Shown here one piece after another: positions 25,010 to 36,680 of a stretch of 64,000 nt of DNA. Position 1 is the stretch's first letter. The number at the start of each line of letters is the position of its first letter. Made by a program: the position numbers and the translations under genes. Under the pieces are notes generated by a model. That model did no database searches, had not been told where the DNA came from, and worked only from the letters and a program-made list of their open reading frames with translations. The DNA is from Pseudomonas vanderleydeniana (GTDB lineage Bacteria > Pseudomonadota > Gammaproteobacteria > Pseudomonadales > Pseudomonadaceae), in NCBI RefSeq assembly GCF_014268755.2, contig NZ_CP077093.1, forward strand, positions 4,948,001-5,012,000, written 5' to 3'.

Positions 25010-26872
25010 ATGCGACTGGTTCTTTCCCTGACATTCAGCACCCTGGCCCTGTTCGCCAGCGCCGCCCACGCCGCTCCCGCGCAACATGCCCTGACGGTCT
25101 ACGGCGAGCCGCCCAAGTACCCGGCCAGCTTCGACCACTTCGACTACGCCAACCCCGACGCCCCCAAGGGCGGCACCCTCAAGCGCTCGGCCATCGAGAT
25201 CGGCCAGTTCGACCATGTGCTGCCTTATATAGACAAGGGCATCGGCGTCTCGCAGATCGACGGTTACATCTACTCGCCGCTGGCGGTGCGCTCACTCGAC
25301 GAGCCCTACACCGTCTACGGCCTGGTCGCACAGAAGATGCAGCGCTCCGATGACGGGCTTTCGCTGCGCTTCTTCCTCAACCCCAAGGCGCGCTTCGCCG
25401 ACAACACGCCGATCACCGCCGAGGACGTGCGCTACACCTTCAACCTGCTGATGACCCAGGGCAGCCTGAGCTACCGCATGCAGTTCGAAGGCATCAAGGA
25501 CGTGGTGATCGAATCCCCCACCCAGGTCCGCTTCGACTTCAAGAACACCGAGAACCGCTCGCTGCCGCTGGATATCGCCACCCTGCCGGTGCTGCCGGAA
25601 CACTGGTGGAAAACCCGCGACTTCGCCGACGGCGGTGGCTACGAGGCCCCGCTGGGCAGCGGCCCGTACCGGGTGAGCAAGGTCGACTCCGGCCGCAGCA
25701 TCACCTTCGTCCGCAATTCCGACTGGTGGGGCAAGGACCTGCCGGTGAGCCGCGGCCTGTACAACTTCGACCGTTTCAGCATCGAATACTTCGGCGACAC
25801 CGACGTCGCCCGCCAGGTGCTGCGCGGCGGCGCCTACGACTACAACCGCGAGTTCTCGGCCACCGCCTACTCGATCGGCTACGACAGCCCGGCGCTGAGC
25901 GACGGCCGCCTGCAGAAGGCCCACCTGGCACCGGAATCACCACAGCCGTCCCAGGGCTACGTGTTCAACCTGCAGAAGCCGATGTTCCAGGACCGTCGGG
26001 TGCGCCAGGCCCTGGCCATGCTCTGGGACTTCGAGTGGAGCAACCGGCAGATGATGCGCAACATGTACCTGCGCCAGCAGAGCTTCTTCTCCAACACGCC
26101 GCTGGCCGCCCGCGAGCTGCCGGACAAGGACGAACTGGCGATCCTCGAACCGCTGCGCGGACAGATTCCCGACGAGGTTTTCACCCAGGTCTTCGAAGCA
26201 CCGAAGACCGACGCCAGCGGCAACCTGCGCGACAAGCAGTTGCAGGCCCTGGCCCTGCTGGAACAGGCTGGCTGGAAGCCCAGGGGCGACCAGTTGGTCA
26301 ACGCCCAGGGCGAGCCGCTGAGCTTCACCTTCCTCAATGCCCAGAACGGCATGGAACGCCTGCTGCTGCCGTACAAGCGCAACCTGGCGCAGATCGGCAT
26401 TCGCATGGACATTCGCCGCATCGACCCGTCGCAGTACGTCAACCGCCTCAAGGACCGCGACTACGACATGATCGTCAGCGGCTACCCGGTGACCACCTCG
26501 CCGGGCATCGAGCTGTACAACTTCTTCGGTTCCAAGGCGGCCACCGACCCGGGCTCGAACAACTTCATGGCCCTGCAGAACCCCGCCGTGGACAGCCTGA
26601 TCAACGGCCTGGTCAAGGCCGATACCCAGAAGCAGATGCTCAGCTACGCGCATGCCCTGGACCGGGTGCTGCAGTGGAACTACTACTGGATTCCCAACTA
26701 CTACCCGCCAGGCATCTCCACGGTGTGGTGGAACCGCTTCGGCATTCCGCAGATACAGGCCAGCAATGACGCGGCGGTCGAAACCTGGTGGGAAGTCAGC
26801 CCGACCCCGCTGACCAACGAACAGATGACCGCCGAACTGATCAGGCGCGGCCATGACGGAGGGAAACGCTGA
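25010..26872 (+). CDS. yejA: YejA-type extracellular solute-binding protein (peptide ABC transporter)
   Basis: A 620-residue family 5 binding protein with a signal peptide (cleavage near AHAAPAQ). The mature start [21 protein letters not shown] and the [11 protein letters not shown] stretch are characteristic of YejA-like proteins, which take up peptides and microcin C-like peptide-nucleotides in enterics. The genes for permeases YejB and YejE and ATPase YejF follow directly; the yejB ATG overlaps the yejA stop. The protein acts in the periplasm. The related Npp system of P. aeruginosa imports peptidyl-nucleoside antibiotics, so uptake of such compounds is plausible. Confidence 0.92.
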   Translation: MRLVLSLTFSTLALFASAAHAAPAQHALTVYGEPPKYPASFDHFDYANPDAPKGGTLKRSAIEIGQFDHVLPYIDKGIGVSQIDGYIYSPLAVRSLDEPYTVYGLVAQKMQRSDDGLSLRFFLNPKARFADNTPITAEDVRYTFNLLMTQGSLSYRMQFEGIKDVVIESPTQVRFDFKNTENRSLPLDIATLPVLPEHWWKTRDFADGGGYEAPLGSGPYRVSKVDSGRSITFVRNSDWWGKDLPVSRGLYNFDRFSIEYFGDTDVARQVLRGGAYDYNREFSATAYSIGYDSPALSDGRLQKAHLAPESPQPSQGYVFNLQKPMFQDRRVRQALAMLWDFEWSNRQMMRNMYLRQQSFFSNTPLAARELPDKDELAILEPLRGQIPDEVFTQVFEAPKTDASGNLRDKQLQALALLEQAGWKPRGDQLVNAQGEPLSFTFLNAQNGMERLLLPYKRNLAQIGIRMDIRRIDPSQYVNRLKDRDYDMIVSGYPVTTSPGIELYNFFGSKAATDPGSNNFMALQNPAVDSLINGLVKADTQKQMLSYAHALDRVLQWNYYWIPNYYPPGISTVWWNRFGIPQIQASNDAAVETWWEVSPTPLTNEQMTAELIRRGHDGGKR

Positions 26873-27936
26873 TGCCCGCCTATATCCTGCGGCGCCTGCT
26901 GCTGATCATCCCGACGCTGCTGATCATCCTGCTGGTCAACTTCGTGATCGTCCAGGCGGCCCCCGGTGGCCCGGTGGAACAGGCCATCGCCCGCCTGCAG
27001 GGCCTGGGCGGCGGTGGCGCGATCGGGGGGAGTGGCGGTGACGTGCTGCACGGCGCATCGCGCGCCAGTCGCGGCCTCGATCCCAAGCTGATCGCCGACA
27101 TCGAACGCCAGTACGGTTTCGACAAGCCGGCGCCGGAGCGCTTCTGGCTGATGCTCAAGAGCTACGCCCGCCTCGACTTCGGCAAGAGTTTCTTCCGGGG
27201 CGCGCAGGTCACCGACCTGATCCTGGAGAAGATGCCGGTGACCATTTCCCTCGGCCTGTGGGCCACGCTGATCACCTACCTGGTGTCGATCCCGCTCGGC
27301 ATCCGCAAGGCGGTCCGCCATGGCAGCCGCTTCGATATCTGGAGCAGTACGGCGATCATCCTTGGCTACGCCATGCCGGCGTTCCTGTTCGCCATGCTGC
27401 TGATCGTGCTGTTCGCCGGCGGTACCTCGCTGAACTGGTTCCCGGTGCGCGGCCTGGTCTCGGACAACTTCGACCAGCTCTCGACGCTGGGCAAGGTCGC
27501 CGACTACTTCTGGCACCTGGTACTGCCGGTGACCTCGCTGGTGATCGGCGGCTTCGCCACGCTGACGATCCTGACCAAGAACTCGTTCCTCAACGAAATC
27601 ACCCGCCAGTACGTGGTTACCGCGCGGGCCAAGGGCCTGAGCGAACGCCGGGTGCTCTACGGCCATGTGTTTCGCAACGCCATGCTGCTGGTGGTGTCGG
27701 GCATTCCCCAGGCCTTCATCAGTGTGTTCTTCGCCGGCTCCCTGCTGATCGAAGTGATCTTCTCCCTCGACGGGCTCGGCCGCATGAGCTACGAAGCGGC
27801 GGTGTCGCGGGACTACCCGGTGGTGTTCGGCTCGCTGTTCATCTTCACCCTGTTCGGCCTGCTGATCAAACTGATCGGCGATCTCTGCTACACCCTGGTC
27901 GACCCGCGTATCGACTTCGCCGCGAGGAACGCCTGA
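26872..27936 (+). CDS. yejB: YejB-type peptide ABC transporter permease
   Basis: A 354-residue permease of the DppB class. The N-terminal [22 protein letters not shown] helix is followed by a long periplasmic loop with a glycine run ([17 protein letters not shown]) and five further helices. The EAA loop reads [26 protein letters not shown]. It overlaps yejA by one base (TGATG) and yejE by one base, so all four subunits are translated in concert. It forms the membrane channel with YejE. Confidence 0.95.
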   Translation: MPAYILRRLLLIIPTLLIILLVNFVIVQAAPGGPVEQAIARLQGLGGGGAIGGSGGDVLHGASRASRGLDPKLIADIERQYGFDKPAPERFWLMLKSYARLDFGKSFFRGAQVTDLILEKMPVTISLGLWATLITYLVSIPLGIRKAVRHGSRFDIWSSTAIILGYAMPAFLFAMLLIVLFAGGTSLNWFPVRGLVSDNFDQLSTLGKVADYFWHLVLPVTSLVIGGFATLTILTKNSFLNEITRQYVVTARAKGLSERRVLYGHVFRNAMLLVVSGIPQAFISVFFAGSLLIEVIFSLDGLGRMSYEAAVSRDYPVVFGSLFIFTLFGLLIKLIGDLCYTLVDPRIDFAARNA

Positions 27937-28958
27937 TGCTGCGACTTTCCCCCGTGAGCCGCCGCCGGCTCGACCGGTTCAAGGCCAATCGCCGTGGCTG
28001 GTGGTCGTTGTGGCTGTTCGCCGCGCTGTTCGTCCTGAGCCTGGGCGGCGAACTGATCGCCAACGACAAGCCGCTGGTGCTCAACTATCAGGGCTCGTTG
28101 TATTTCCCGGTGTTCAAGCGCTACACCGAGCAGGAGTTCGGCGGCCAACTGCCGTTCCAGGCCGACTACCGCAGTGACTATGTACGCCAGCTGATCACCC
28201 GCGATGGCGGCTGGATGCTGTTCCCGCCGATCCCGTTCAGCGCCGATACGCCCAACTACGATCTGAACAAGCCGGCCCCCAGCCCACCCACCACGGTGAA
28301 CTGGCTCGGCACCGACGACCAGGCCCGCGACGTGCTGGCGCGGGTGATCTTCGGTGCCCGGGTGTCGATCCTGTTCGCGCTGGCGCTGACCGCCATCAGC
28401 GCGCTGATCGGCATCGCCGCCGGCGCCCTGCAGGGCTACTACGGCGGCTGGGTCGACCTGCTCGGCCAACGGTTGCTGGAGGTCTGGTCCGGGCTGCCGG
28501 TGCTGTACCTGCTGATCATCCTGTCGGGCTTCGTCGAGCCGAACTTCTGGTGGCTGCTGGGAATCATGGCGCTGTTCTCCTGGCTGGCGCTGGTCGACGT
28601 GGTGCGCGCCGAGTTCCTCCGTGGGCGCAACCTGGAATACGTCAAGGCCGCGCGGGCGCTGGGGCTGAACGACCGCAAGATCATCCTGCGGCACATCCTG
28701 CCCAACGCCATGAACGCGACCCTGAGCTATTTGCCGTTCATTCTCACCGGCGCCATCTCGACCCTCACCGCCCTGGACTTCCTCGGCTTCGGCATGCCCG
28801 CCGGCAGCGCCTCGCTGGGCGAACTGATCGGCCAGGGCAAACAGAACCTGCAAGCCCCGTGGCTCGGATTCACCGCCTTCTTCACCCTGGCGCTGATCCT
28901 TTCGCTGCTGGTCTTTATCGGCGAGGCGTTGCGTGATGCCTTCGACCCCCGCTCATGA
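27936..28958 (+). CDS. yejE: YejE-type peptide ABC transporter permease
   Basis: A 340-residue permease of the DppC class. A cytoplasmic basic start precedes the first helix (WWSLWLFAALFVLSLGGELIA), then a long periplasmic part and the core WLGTDDQARDVLARVIFGARVSILFALA found in this class. The EAA loop reads YVKAARALGLNDRKIILRHILPNAMN. It shares one base with yejB and four bases (ATGA) with yejF. It pairs with YejB. Confidence 0.95.
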   Translation: MLRLSPVSRRRLDRFKANRRGWWSLWLFAALFVLSLGGELIANDKPLVLNYQGSLYFPVFKRYTEQEFGGQLPFQADYRSDYVRQLITRDGGWMLFPPIPFSADTPNYDLNKPAPSPPTTVNWLGTDDQARDVLARVIFGARVSILFALALTAISALIGIAAGALQGYYGGWVDLLGQRLLEVWSGLPVLYLLIILSGFVEPNFWWLLGIMALFSWLALVDVVRAEFLRGRNLEYVKAARALGLNDRKIILRHILPNAMNATLSYLPFILTGAISTLTALDFLGFGMPAGSASLGELIGQGKQNLQAPWLGFTAFFTLALILSLLVFIGEALRDAFDPRS

Positions 28959-30564
28959 ACCAGGCCCGCGTGATGACTGACAACCTGATTGAAATCCGCC
29001 ACCTGACCGTGGCCTTTGGCGGCCAGCCCGTGGTCCGCGACCTGTGCCTGGATATCCGCGCCGGCGAGTGCCTGGCATTGGTCGGCGAGTCCGGCTCGGG
29101 CAAGTCGGTCACCGCCCATTCGATCCTGCAGCTATTGCCGCAGACCGGCTGCCACGCCAGCGGCAGCGTGCGTTATCGCGGCCAGGAACTGCTCGGTGCC
29201 GACAACCGTACCCTGCGCCAGATCCGCGGCGACCGCATCGCGATGATCTTCCAGGAACCGATGACCTCGCTGAACCCGCTGCACACGGTACAAAAGCAGA
29301 TCGGCGAAACCCTCATGCTGCACAAGGGCCTGGGTGGCAAGGCGGCCCAGGCGCGGATTCTCGAACTGCTGGAACTGGTGGGTATCCAGAAGCCCCGCGA
29401 ACGACTCAAGGCCTACCCGCATCAACTTTCCGGCGGCCAGCGCCAGCGGGTGATGATCGCCATGGCCTTGGCCTGCGAGCCGGAGCTGCTGATCGCCGAC
29501 GAGCCGACCACCGCCCTCGACGTCACCGTGCAACGCAAGATCCTGCTGCTGCTCAAGTCGCTGCAACAACGCCTGGGCATGTCGCTGCTGCTGATCAGCC
29601 ACGACCTCAACCTGGTGCGCAGCATCGCCCAAAGGGTCTGTGTGATGAAGGCTGGGGAGAGCGTCGAGCAGGCCGATTGCGAAACCCTGTTCAACCAGCC
29701 GCAGCATCCCTACAGCCGCCTGTTGCTGGATGCCGAGCCGGCCGGGGAAGCACTGGCCCTGGATGAAAACGAAAGCGTGCTGCAGGTCGACGACCTGCGC
29801 GTGCGCTTCCAGATCGGTGGCGGCTTGTTGCGGCGCAAGCAGTACCTGCAGGCGGTGGACGGCATCAGCCTCTGCGTGCAGCGCGGCAAGACCCTGGGCA
29901 TCGTCGGCGAGTCCGGCTCCGGCAAGTCGACCCTCGGCCAGGCGATCCTGCGACTGCTCGACTCCCAGGGCAGCATCCGCTTCCAGGGCCAGGCCCTGGA
30001 TGGCCTGAACCAGAAACAACTGCGGCCATGGCGCAAGCAGATGCAGGTGGTGTTCCAGGACCCGTTCGGCAGCCTCAGCCCGCGCATGTCGGTGGCCCAG
30101 ATCATCAGCGAGGGAATCGAGGTGCACTGTCCCGGCACCGCCGCCGAACACGAGGCCCAGGTCATCCGTGCACTGGAAGAGGTAGGCCTCGACCCGCAAA
30201 GCCGCCACCGTTACCCCCATGAGTTTTCCGGTGGCCAGCGCCAGCGGATCGCCATCGCCCGGGCCCTGGTGCTCAAGCCGGCGCTGATCCTGCTCGACGA
30301 ACCGACCTCGGCCCTCGACCGCACGGTGCAGAAGCAGGTGGTGGCACTGCTGCGTGACCTGCAGGCCAAGCACGGCCTGACCTACCTGTTCATCAGTCAT
30401 GACCTGTCGGTAGTACGCGCCCTTGCCCACGACCTGATCGTGGTCAAGGACGGCCAGGTGGTCGAACAGGGCAGCACCTGCGCGGTGTTCGACGACCCGC
30501 AGCACCCGTACACCCGGGAACTGCTGGCCGCGACCTTGACCCACACGTCCACCCTGACCAGCCC

Positions 30565-30568
<4 letters not shown>
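28955..30568 (+). CDS. yejF: YejF-type dual ABC ATPase
   Basis: A 537-residue protein with two full ABC ATPase halves, as in YejF. Half one has Walker [25 protein letters not shown] and [14 protein letters not shown]. Half two has [10 protein letters not shown] near residue 315, [14 protein letters not shown] and [14 protein letters not shown]. It energises the YejBE channel. The start overlaps yejE by 4 bases; a second ATG at 28973 is possible. Its stop overlaps the GTG of the sigma54 regulator gene by three bases, an unusual joining of two unrelated units. Confidence 0.95.
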
Positions 30569-31985
<1,417 letters not shown>

Positions 31986-31995
<10 letters not shown>

Positions 31996-32236
31996 AGAGA
32001 CAATCATCCCAACAAAGAGACAGCCTCTGAACGGGGCCTTCCGCGCCCCCTCTTGTGGTGAGCGGGTTTGCCCGCGCTGGGGTGCGAAGCGCCCCCAAAA
32101 CCAGCAATTGCGCTGTGTCTGAGGTTATTGTGCGGCCGGCTTACGGCTGCTATGCAGCCGAGCGCGGGCAAGCCCGCTCACCACAAAAAGCAGATTTGCG
32201 CCGAACTTCCCTCTGCAAATGTCTCAAAATAGAGAA
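31986..32236 (+). promoter_or_regulatory. Putative HbcR enhancer sites
   Basis: GTCTC-AATAAA-GAGAC (31986-32001) overlaps the hbcR stop codon. A further AAAGAGAC half-site (32014-32021) sits 20 bases on from the one at 31994-32001, two helical turns. A second dyad, TCTC-AAAATA-GAGA, lies at 32222-32235, about 65 bases before the -24/-12 promoter. Shared sequence and placing upstream of a sigma54 promoter suggest enhancer sites for the neighbouring regulator. Confidence 0.6.
32053..32186. repeat. REP/BIME element inside the hbcR-GntP intergenic region
   Basis: The arms TTGTGGTGAGCGGGTTTGCCC and GGGCAAGCCCGCTCACCACAA enclose inner dyads (GGGGTGCGAAGCGCCCC, GCCGGCTTACGGCTGC). It lies between the two groups of putative HbcR sites and so sets their distance apart. 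Confidence 0.85.
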
Positions 32237-32297
32237 AAATTTCTGAAAATTTTCATCACCCCATGAAATCTTCATATTTTTCAATAAGTTAGATATA

Positions 32298-32312
32298 TGG
32301 CACGAAACTCGC
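32298..32312 (+). promoter_or_regulatory. Sigma54 (-24/-12) promoter of the GntP-bdhA unit
   Basis: TGGCACGAAACTCGCT shows the required GG-N10-GC spacing (GG 32299-32300, GC 32311-32312) and a perfect -24 TGGCAC; the -12 element is TCGC rather than TTGC. It is 56 bases upstream of the GntP ATG and downstream of the candidate enhancer sites. Confidence 0.75.
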
Positions 32313-32367
32313 TATTCCCACCGGAGATTCAGACCTAACCTACAAAAATAACAATTGGAGACACACC

Positions 32368-33759
32368 ATGAGTGTGATCATCGCCCTCGCAGCCCTGGCG
32401 CTGCTGATGCTTGCCGCCTACCGTGGCTACAGCGTCATCCTGTTTGCCCCCATCGCCGCCCTCGGCGCAGTCCTGCTCACCGACCCTGCCGCCGTCGCCC
32501 CCGCCTTCACCGGGGTGTTCATGGACAAGATGGTCGGTTTCATCAAGCTCTACTTCCCGGTATTCCTGCTCGGCGCGGTGTTCGGCAAGCTGATCGAGCT
32601 GTCGGGGTTCTCCCGTTCCATCGTCGCCGCCGCCATCCGCCTGCTCGGCACCCGCCAGGCGATGCTGGTGATCGTACTGGTCTGCGCGCTGCTGACCTAC
32701 GGCGGCGTCTCGCTGTTCGTGGTGGTGTTCGCGGTGTACCCGTTCGCCGCCGAGATGTTCCGCCAGAGCAACATCCCCAAGCGCCTGATCCCGGCGACCA
32801 TTGCCCTTGGCGCCTTCTCCTTCACCATGGACGCCCTGCCCGGCACGCCGCAGATCCAGAACATCATCCCCAGCACCTTCTTCAACACCACCGCCTGGGC
32901 CGCCCCCTGGCTGGGGCTGATCGGCACGGTGTTCGTGTTCTGCGCCGGCATGCTGTTCCTGCAACGCCAACGCAACAAGGCCCAGCTCGCCGGCGAAGGC
33001 TACGGCACGCAGTTGCGCAACGAGCCGGAAACCGCCGAAGACATCCGCCTGCCCAATCCGTGGATCGCCCTCTCGCCGCTGCTGCTGGTGGGGATCATGA
33101 ACCTGCTGTTCACCCGCTGGATTCCCGTCTGGTACGGCAAGACCCACACCCTCGCCCTGCCCGGCATGGCGGCGCCGGTCCAGACCGAAGTGGCCAAGCT
33201 CACCGCGATCTGGGCGGTCCAGGCAGCCTTGCTGGTCGGTATCGTGATGGTGTTGCTGTTTGGCTTCCGGGCGATTCGCAGCAAGCTCGCCGAGGGCAGC
33301 AAGAGCGCCGTGGCTGGCGCCCTTCTGGCGGCGATGAACACCGCCTCGGAATACGGTTTCGGCGCAGTGATCGCCTCGTTGCCGGGCTTCCTGGTACTGG
33401 CTGACGGACTCAAGAGCATTCCCAATCCGCTGGTCAACGAAGCCATTACCGTGACCCTGCTGGCCGGCATCACCGGCTCCGCCTCGGGCGGCATGAGCAT
33501 CGCCCTGGCGGCCATGGCCGACAGCTTCGTCGCCGCCGCCCATGCGGCCAACATCCCGCTGGAAGTGCTGCACCGGGTCGCCGCCATGGCCAGCGGTGGC
33601 ATGGACACCCTGCCGCACAACGGCGCGGTGATCACCCTGCTGGCCGTCACCGGGCTGACCCACCGCGAAGCCTACAAGGATATTTTCTGCATCACGCTGA
33701 TCAAGACCCTGGCGGTCTTCGTGGTCATCGCCACGTTCTACGCCACCGGCATCGTCTGA
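32368..33759 (+). CDS. GntP-family permease, probable 3-hydroxybutyrate transporter
   Basis: A 463-residue membrane permease of the GntP/citrate-ion symporter group, with about twelve hydrophobic helices and the family stretches LLTYGGVSLFVVVFAVYPFA and AALASGGMDTLPHNGAVITLL-like sequence (MASGGMDTLPHNG). A GGAG ribosome site precedes the ATG. The 3-hydroxybutyrate dehydrogenase gene follows after 10 bases, so the likely cargo is 3-hydroxybutyrate or acetoacetate. It is driven by the -24/-12 promoter upstream and hence by the HbcR-like regulator. Confidence 0.9.
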   Translation: MSVIIALAALALLMLAAYRGYSVILFAPIAALGAVLLTDPAAVAPAFTGVFMDKMVGFIKLYFPVFLLGAVFGKLIELSGFSRSIVAAAIRLLGTRQAMLVIVLVCALLTYGGVSLFVVVFAVYPFAAEMFRQSNIPKRLIPATIALGAFSFTMDALPGTPQIQNIIPSTFFNTTAWAAPWLGLIGTVFVFCAGMLFLQRQRNKAQLAGEGYGTQLRNEPETAEDIRLPNPWIALSPLLLVGIMNLLFTRWIPVWYGKTHTLALPGMAAPVQTEVAKLTAIWAVQAALLVGIVMVLLFGFRAIRSKLAEGSKSAVAGALLAAMNTASEYGFGAVIASLPGFLVLADGLKSIPNPLVNEAITVTLLAGITGSASGGMSIALAAMADSFVAAAHAANIPLEVLHRVAAMASGGMDTLPHNGAVITLLAVTGLTHREAYKDIFCITLIKTLAVFVVIATFYATGIV

Positions 33760-33769
33760 GGAATCGAAC

Positions 33770-34540
33770 ATGAGTCTCAAAGGAAAAACCGCACTGGTCA
33801 CCGGCTCTACCAGCGGCATCGGCCTGGGCATCGCCCTGGGCCTGGCCAGGGCCGGCGCCGACCTGATCCTCAACGGCTTCGGCGACGCCAGCGCGGTGCT
33901 CGCCGAGGTCCGCCAGTTCGGCGGCAAGGTCGGTCATCACCCGGCCGATGTCAGCGATCCGGCACAGATCGCCGAGATGTTCGCCTACGCCGAGCGCGAG
34001 TTCGGCGGTGTCGATATCCTGGTCAACAACGCCGGCATCCAGCATGTCGCGCCGGTAGAGGAGTTCCCGGTGGAGCGCTGGGACTCGATCATCGCGATCA
34101 ACCTGTCCTCGGTGTTCCACAGCACCCGCCTGGCTCTGCCGGGCATGCGCGCCAAGGGCTGGGGGCGGATCGTCAACATCGCCTCGGTGCATGGCCTGGT
34201 CGGCTCCGTGGGCAAGGCCGCCTACGTCGCGGCCAAGCATGGGGTGATCGGCCTGACCAAGGTGGTCGGCCTGGAGACCGCCACCGGCAACGTCACCTGC
34301 AACGCCATCTGCCCGGGTTGGGTGCTGACGCCGCTGGTGCAGAAACAGATCGATGACCGCGCCGCAGGAGGCGTCGATCCGCAGCAGGCACAACATGACC
34401 TGCTGGCGGAGAAACAGCCGTCGCTGGAGTTCGTCACGCCGCCGCAGCTGGGAGAGCTGGTACTGTTCCTCTGCAGCGAGGCCGGCAGCCAGGTGCGGGG
34501 GGCGGCGTGGAATATCGACGGTGGGTGGCTGGCGCAATAG
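33770..34540 (+). CDS. bdhA: 3-hydroxybutyrate dehydrogenase
   Basis: A 256-residue SDR that oxidises (R)-3-hydroxybutyrate to acetoacetate with NAD. It has VTGSTSGIGLGIA at residues 10-22, NNAGIQHVAPVEEFP, the catalytic Ser in NIASVHGLVGS, Tyr-Lys in YVAAKHG and the family features NAICPGWVLTPLVQKQI and a C-terminus ending WNIDGGWLAQ. It lies 10 bases after the GntP permease gene. The acetoacetate made is activated by the synthetase encoded at 34704. Confidence 0.95.
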   Translation: MSLKGKTALVTGSTSGIGLGIALGLARAGADLILNGFGDASAVLAEVRQFGGKVGHHPADVSDPAQIAEMFAYAEREFGGVDILVNNAGIQHVAPVEEFPVERWDSIIAINLSSVFHSTRLALPGMRAKGWGRIVNIASVHGLVGSVGKAAYVAAKHGVIGLTKVVGLETATGNVTCNAICPGWVLTPLVQKQIDDRAAGGVDPQQAQHDLLAEKQPSLEFVTPPQLGELVLFLCSEAGSQVRGAAWNIDGGWLAQ

Positions 34541-34558
34541 TCGAGACCCTGGCGATCC

Positions 34559-34668
34559 CGTTCGCGGATAAACCGGGGCGCCGGACCGCCTGCTCCCACA
34601 GTTTGCGTCGATCACAAGATTTGTGTTCAGCACGGCACCGTGGGAGCCGGATTCATCCGCGAACGGGC
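34559..34668. repeat. REP-like inverted element
   Basis: Arms CGTTCGCGGATAAACCGG and CCGGATTCATCCGCGAACG, with inner CTCCCACAG / GTGGGAG arms, make a long inverted repeat between bdhA and the acetoacetyl-CoA synthetase gene. Similar to the element at 24308-24418. Confidence 0.8.
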
Positions 34669-34703
34669 CTGTAAGAACAACACAAAACAAGAAAGGGAAC
34701 CCC

Positions 34704-36659
34704 ATGTCAGAAGTCCTGTGGCGCCCCAGCGCAGAACGCATCGAAAAGACCCGCATCGAAGCCTTCCGGCGCTTCGTCAATCACCGTCACGACCTGCAGA
34801 TCGCCGACTACCCGGCCCTGCACCAGTTCAGCATCGAGCGCCGCGAGGACTTCTGGCAGGCCATCGTCGATTTCTTCGAGGTCGCGTTCCACCACCCGGC
34901 CAGCAGCGTGCTGGTCGAAGCCCCACAGATGCCCAGCGCCCGCTGGTTCCCCGAGGCGACGCTGAACTTCGCCGAACACCTGCTGCGCCGCCGTGACGAC
35001 CAGCTCGCGGTGGTCGCGGTCAGCGAGGACGGACACCGGGAAACCCTCACCCACGCTGAACTGGCCGCCCATGTCGCCGGCCTGCAACAGCGCCTGCGTG
35101 ACGCAGGTGTCGGCGTCGGTGACCGAGTCGCGGCCTGTATGCCGAACACCTGGCAAACCCTGGTGGGCATGCTCGCCACCACCAGCCTGGGAGCGACCTG
35201 GTCCTGCTGCTCGCCGGACTTCGGTACCCAGGGCGTGATCGATCGTTTCGGCCAGATCGAACCCAAGGTACTGATCGCCTGTGCCGGCTACCGCTATGCC
35301 GGCAAGGCGCTGGACCAGGGCACCAAGCTCAACGAGATCCTCGATCACCTACCCTCGCTGCAGCAACTGCTGGTGGTGCCCTACGCCCATCCCCAGGCCC
35401 GTGCCGAGGATTTCCGGACCCAGGCCAGGGTCAGCCTGTGGCAGGACTTCTACCAGCCCGGTGGCGAACCGTATTTCGTCCCGGTGCCCTTTGCCCAGCC
35501 GCTGTACATCCTCTATTCCAGCGGGACCACCGGCGTCCCCAAGTGCATCATCCACAGCACCGGCGGTGTCCTGCTGCAGCACCTCAAGGAACATGGCCTG
35601 CACGTCGACCTCGGGCCCGATGACTGCCTGTTCTACTACACCACTTGCGGCTGGATGATGTGGAACTGGCTGGTCTCGGCCCTGGCGGTCGGCGCCACGG
35701 TGGTGCTGTATGACGGCTCGCCGTTTCATCCCGGCCCGCAACGCCTGCTCGACCTGATCGACAGCGAGGGCATCAGTGTCTTCGGCACCAGCCCGAAGTA
35801 CCTGGCCGCCCTGGAGCAGGCCGGGCTCAGCCCACGACAGACGCACCGGCTGGACCGCCTCAAGACCCTCCTGTGCACCGGCTCGCCGCTGTCACCGCAC
35901 AGCTATGACTATGTGTACCGGGAGATCAAGGCCGAGTTGTGCCTGTCGTCGATGTCCGGCGGTACCGATATCGTCTCGTGCTTCGTCAGCGGCAACCCGG
36001 TGCTGCCGGTCATCCGTGGCCAGATGCAGTGCAAGAGCCTGGGCATGGCCGTCGAGGTCTGGGACGAAAACGGGCAGCCGCTGCACGGTGAAAAGGGTGA
36101 ACTGGTCTGCACCCGGCACTTTCCGGCAATGCCGGTCGGGCTGTGGAACGACCCACGACAGGAGAAGCTCAAGGCCTCCTATTTCAGTCTGTTCCCCGGC
36201 GTCTGGGCCCAGGGTGACTACGCCGAGGAACTGGCGGGCGGCGGCCTGATGATCCACGGCCGCTCCGACGCCGTGCTCAACCCCGGCGGCGTGCGTATCG
36301 GCACGGCGGAGATCTATCGGCAGGTGGAAAAGGTCGAGGCGGTGGTGGAAAGCCTCGCCATCGGCCAGCAATGGCAGAACGATGTGCGGGTGGTGCTGTT
36401 CGTGCGGTTGCAGGAGGGTCTGGCGCTCGATGAGGCGCTACAGCAGCAGATCCGCCAGGTGATCCGCGACAACACCACGCCCCGCCATGTCCCGGCGAAG
36501 ATCGTCGCGGTGACGGACATCCCGCGAACCCTGAGCGGCAAGATCGTCGAACTGGCGGTGCGCAACGTGGTACACGGGCTACCGGTGAAAAACACCGACG
36601 CCCTGGCCAACCCCGAGGCGCTGGAGCAGTTCCGCGACCGCCCGGAATTGCGCGATTGA
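34704..36659 (+). CDS. Acetoacetyl-CoA synthetase
   Basis: A 651-residue adenylate-forming ligase that converts acetoacetate, ATP and CoA to acetoacetyl-CoA. The AMP-binding core LYILYSSGTTGVPKCIIH is at about residue 270, TTCGWMMWNWL follows, then SMSGGTDIVSCFVSGNP, characteristic of acetoacetyl-CoA synthetases, and the C-terminal catalytic Lys in PRTLSGKIVELAV. The start at 34704 follows AAAGGG; an upstream in-frame ATG lies in the REP element and is rejected. With the GntP permease and bdhA it completes import, oxidation and activation of 3-hydroxybutyrate. Confidence 0.95.
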   Translation: MSEVLWRPSAERIEKTRIEAFRRFVNHRHDLQIADYPALHQFSIERREDFWQAIVDFFEVAFHHPASSVLVEAPQMPSARWFPEATLNFAEHLLRRRDDQLAVVAVSEDGHRETLTHAELAAHVAGLQQRLRDAGVGVGDRVAACMPNTWQTLVGMLATTSLGATWSCCSPDFGTQGVIDRFGQIEPKVLIACAGYRYAGKALDQGTKLNEILDHLPSLQQLLVVPYAHPQARAEDFRTQARVSLWQDFYQPGGEPYFVPVPFAQPLYILYSSGTTGVPKCIIHSTGGVLLQHLKEHGLHVDLGPDDCLFYYTTCGWMMWNWLVSALAVGATVVLYDGSPFHPGPQRLLDLIDSEGISVFGTSPKYLAALEQAGLSPRQTHRLDRLKTLLCTGSPLSPHSYDYVYREIKAELCLSSMSGGTDIVSCFVSGNPVLPVIRGQMQCKSLGMAVEVWDENGQPLHGEKGELVCTRHFPAMPVGLWNDPRQEKLKASYFSLFPGVWAQGDYAEELAGGGLMIHGRSDAVLNPGGVRIGTAEIYRQVEKVEAVVESLAIGQQWQNDVRVVLFVRLQEGLALDEALQQQIRQVIRDNTTPRHVPAKIVAVTDIPRTLSGKIVELAVRNVVHGLPVKNTDALANPEALEQFRDRPELRD

Positions 36660-36680
36660 TGCAGCGCAACGCGCGCAGGG

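Noticed and set aside
32335..33927. 530-codon minus-strand frame opposite the GntP gene
   Set aside because: Gly/His/Gln-rich shadow of a membrane-protein gene, with no recognisable domain.
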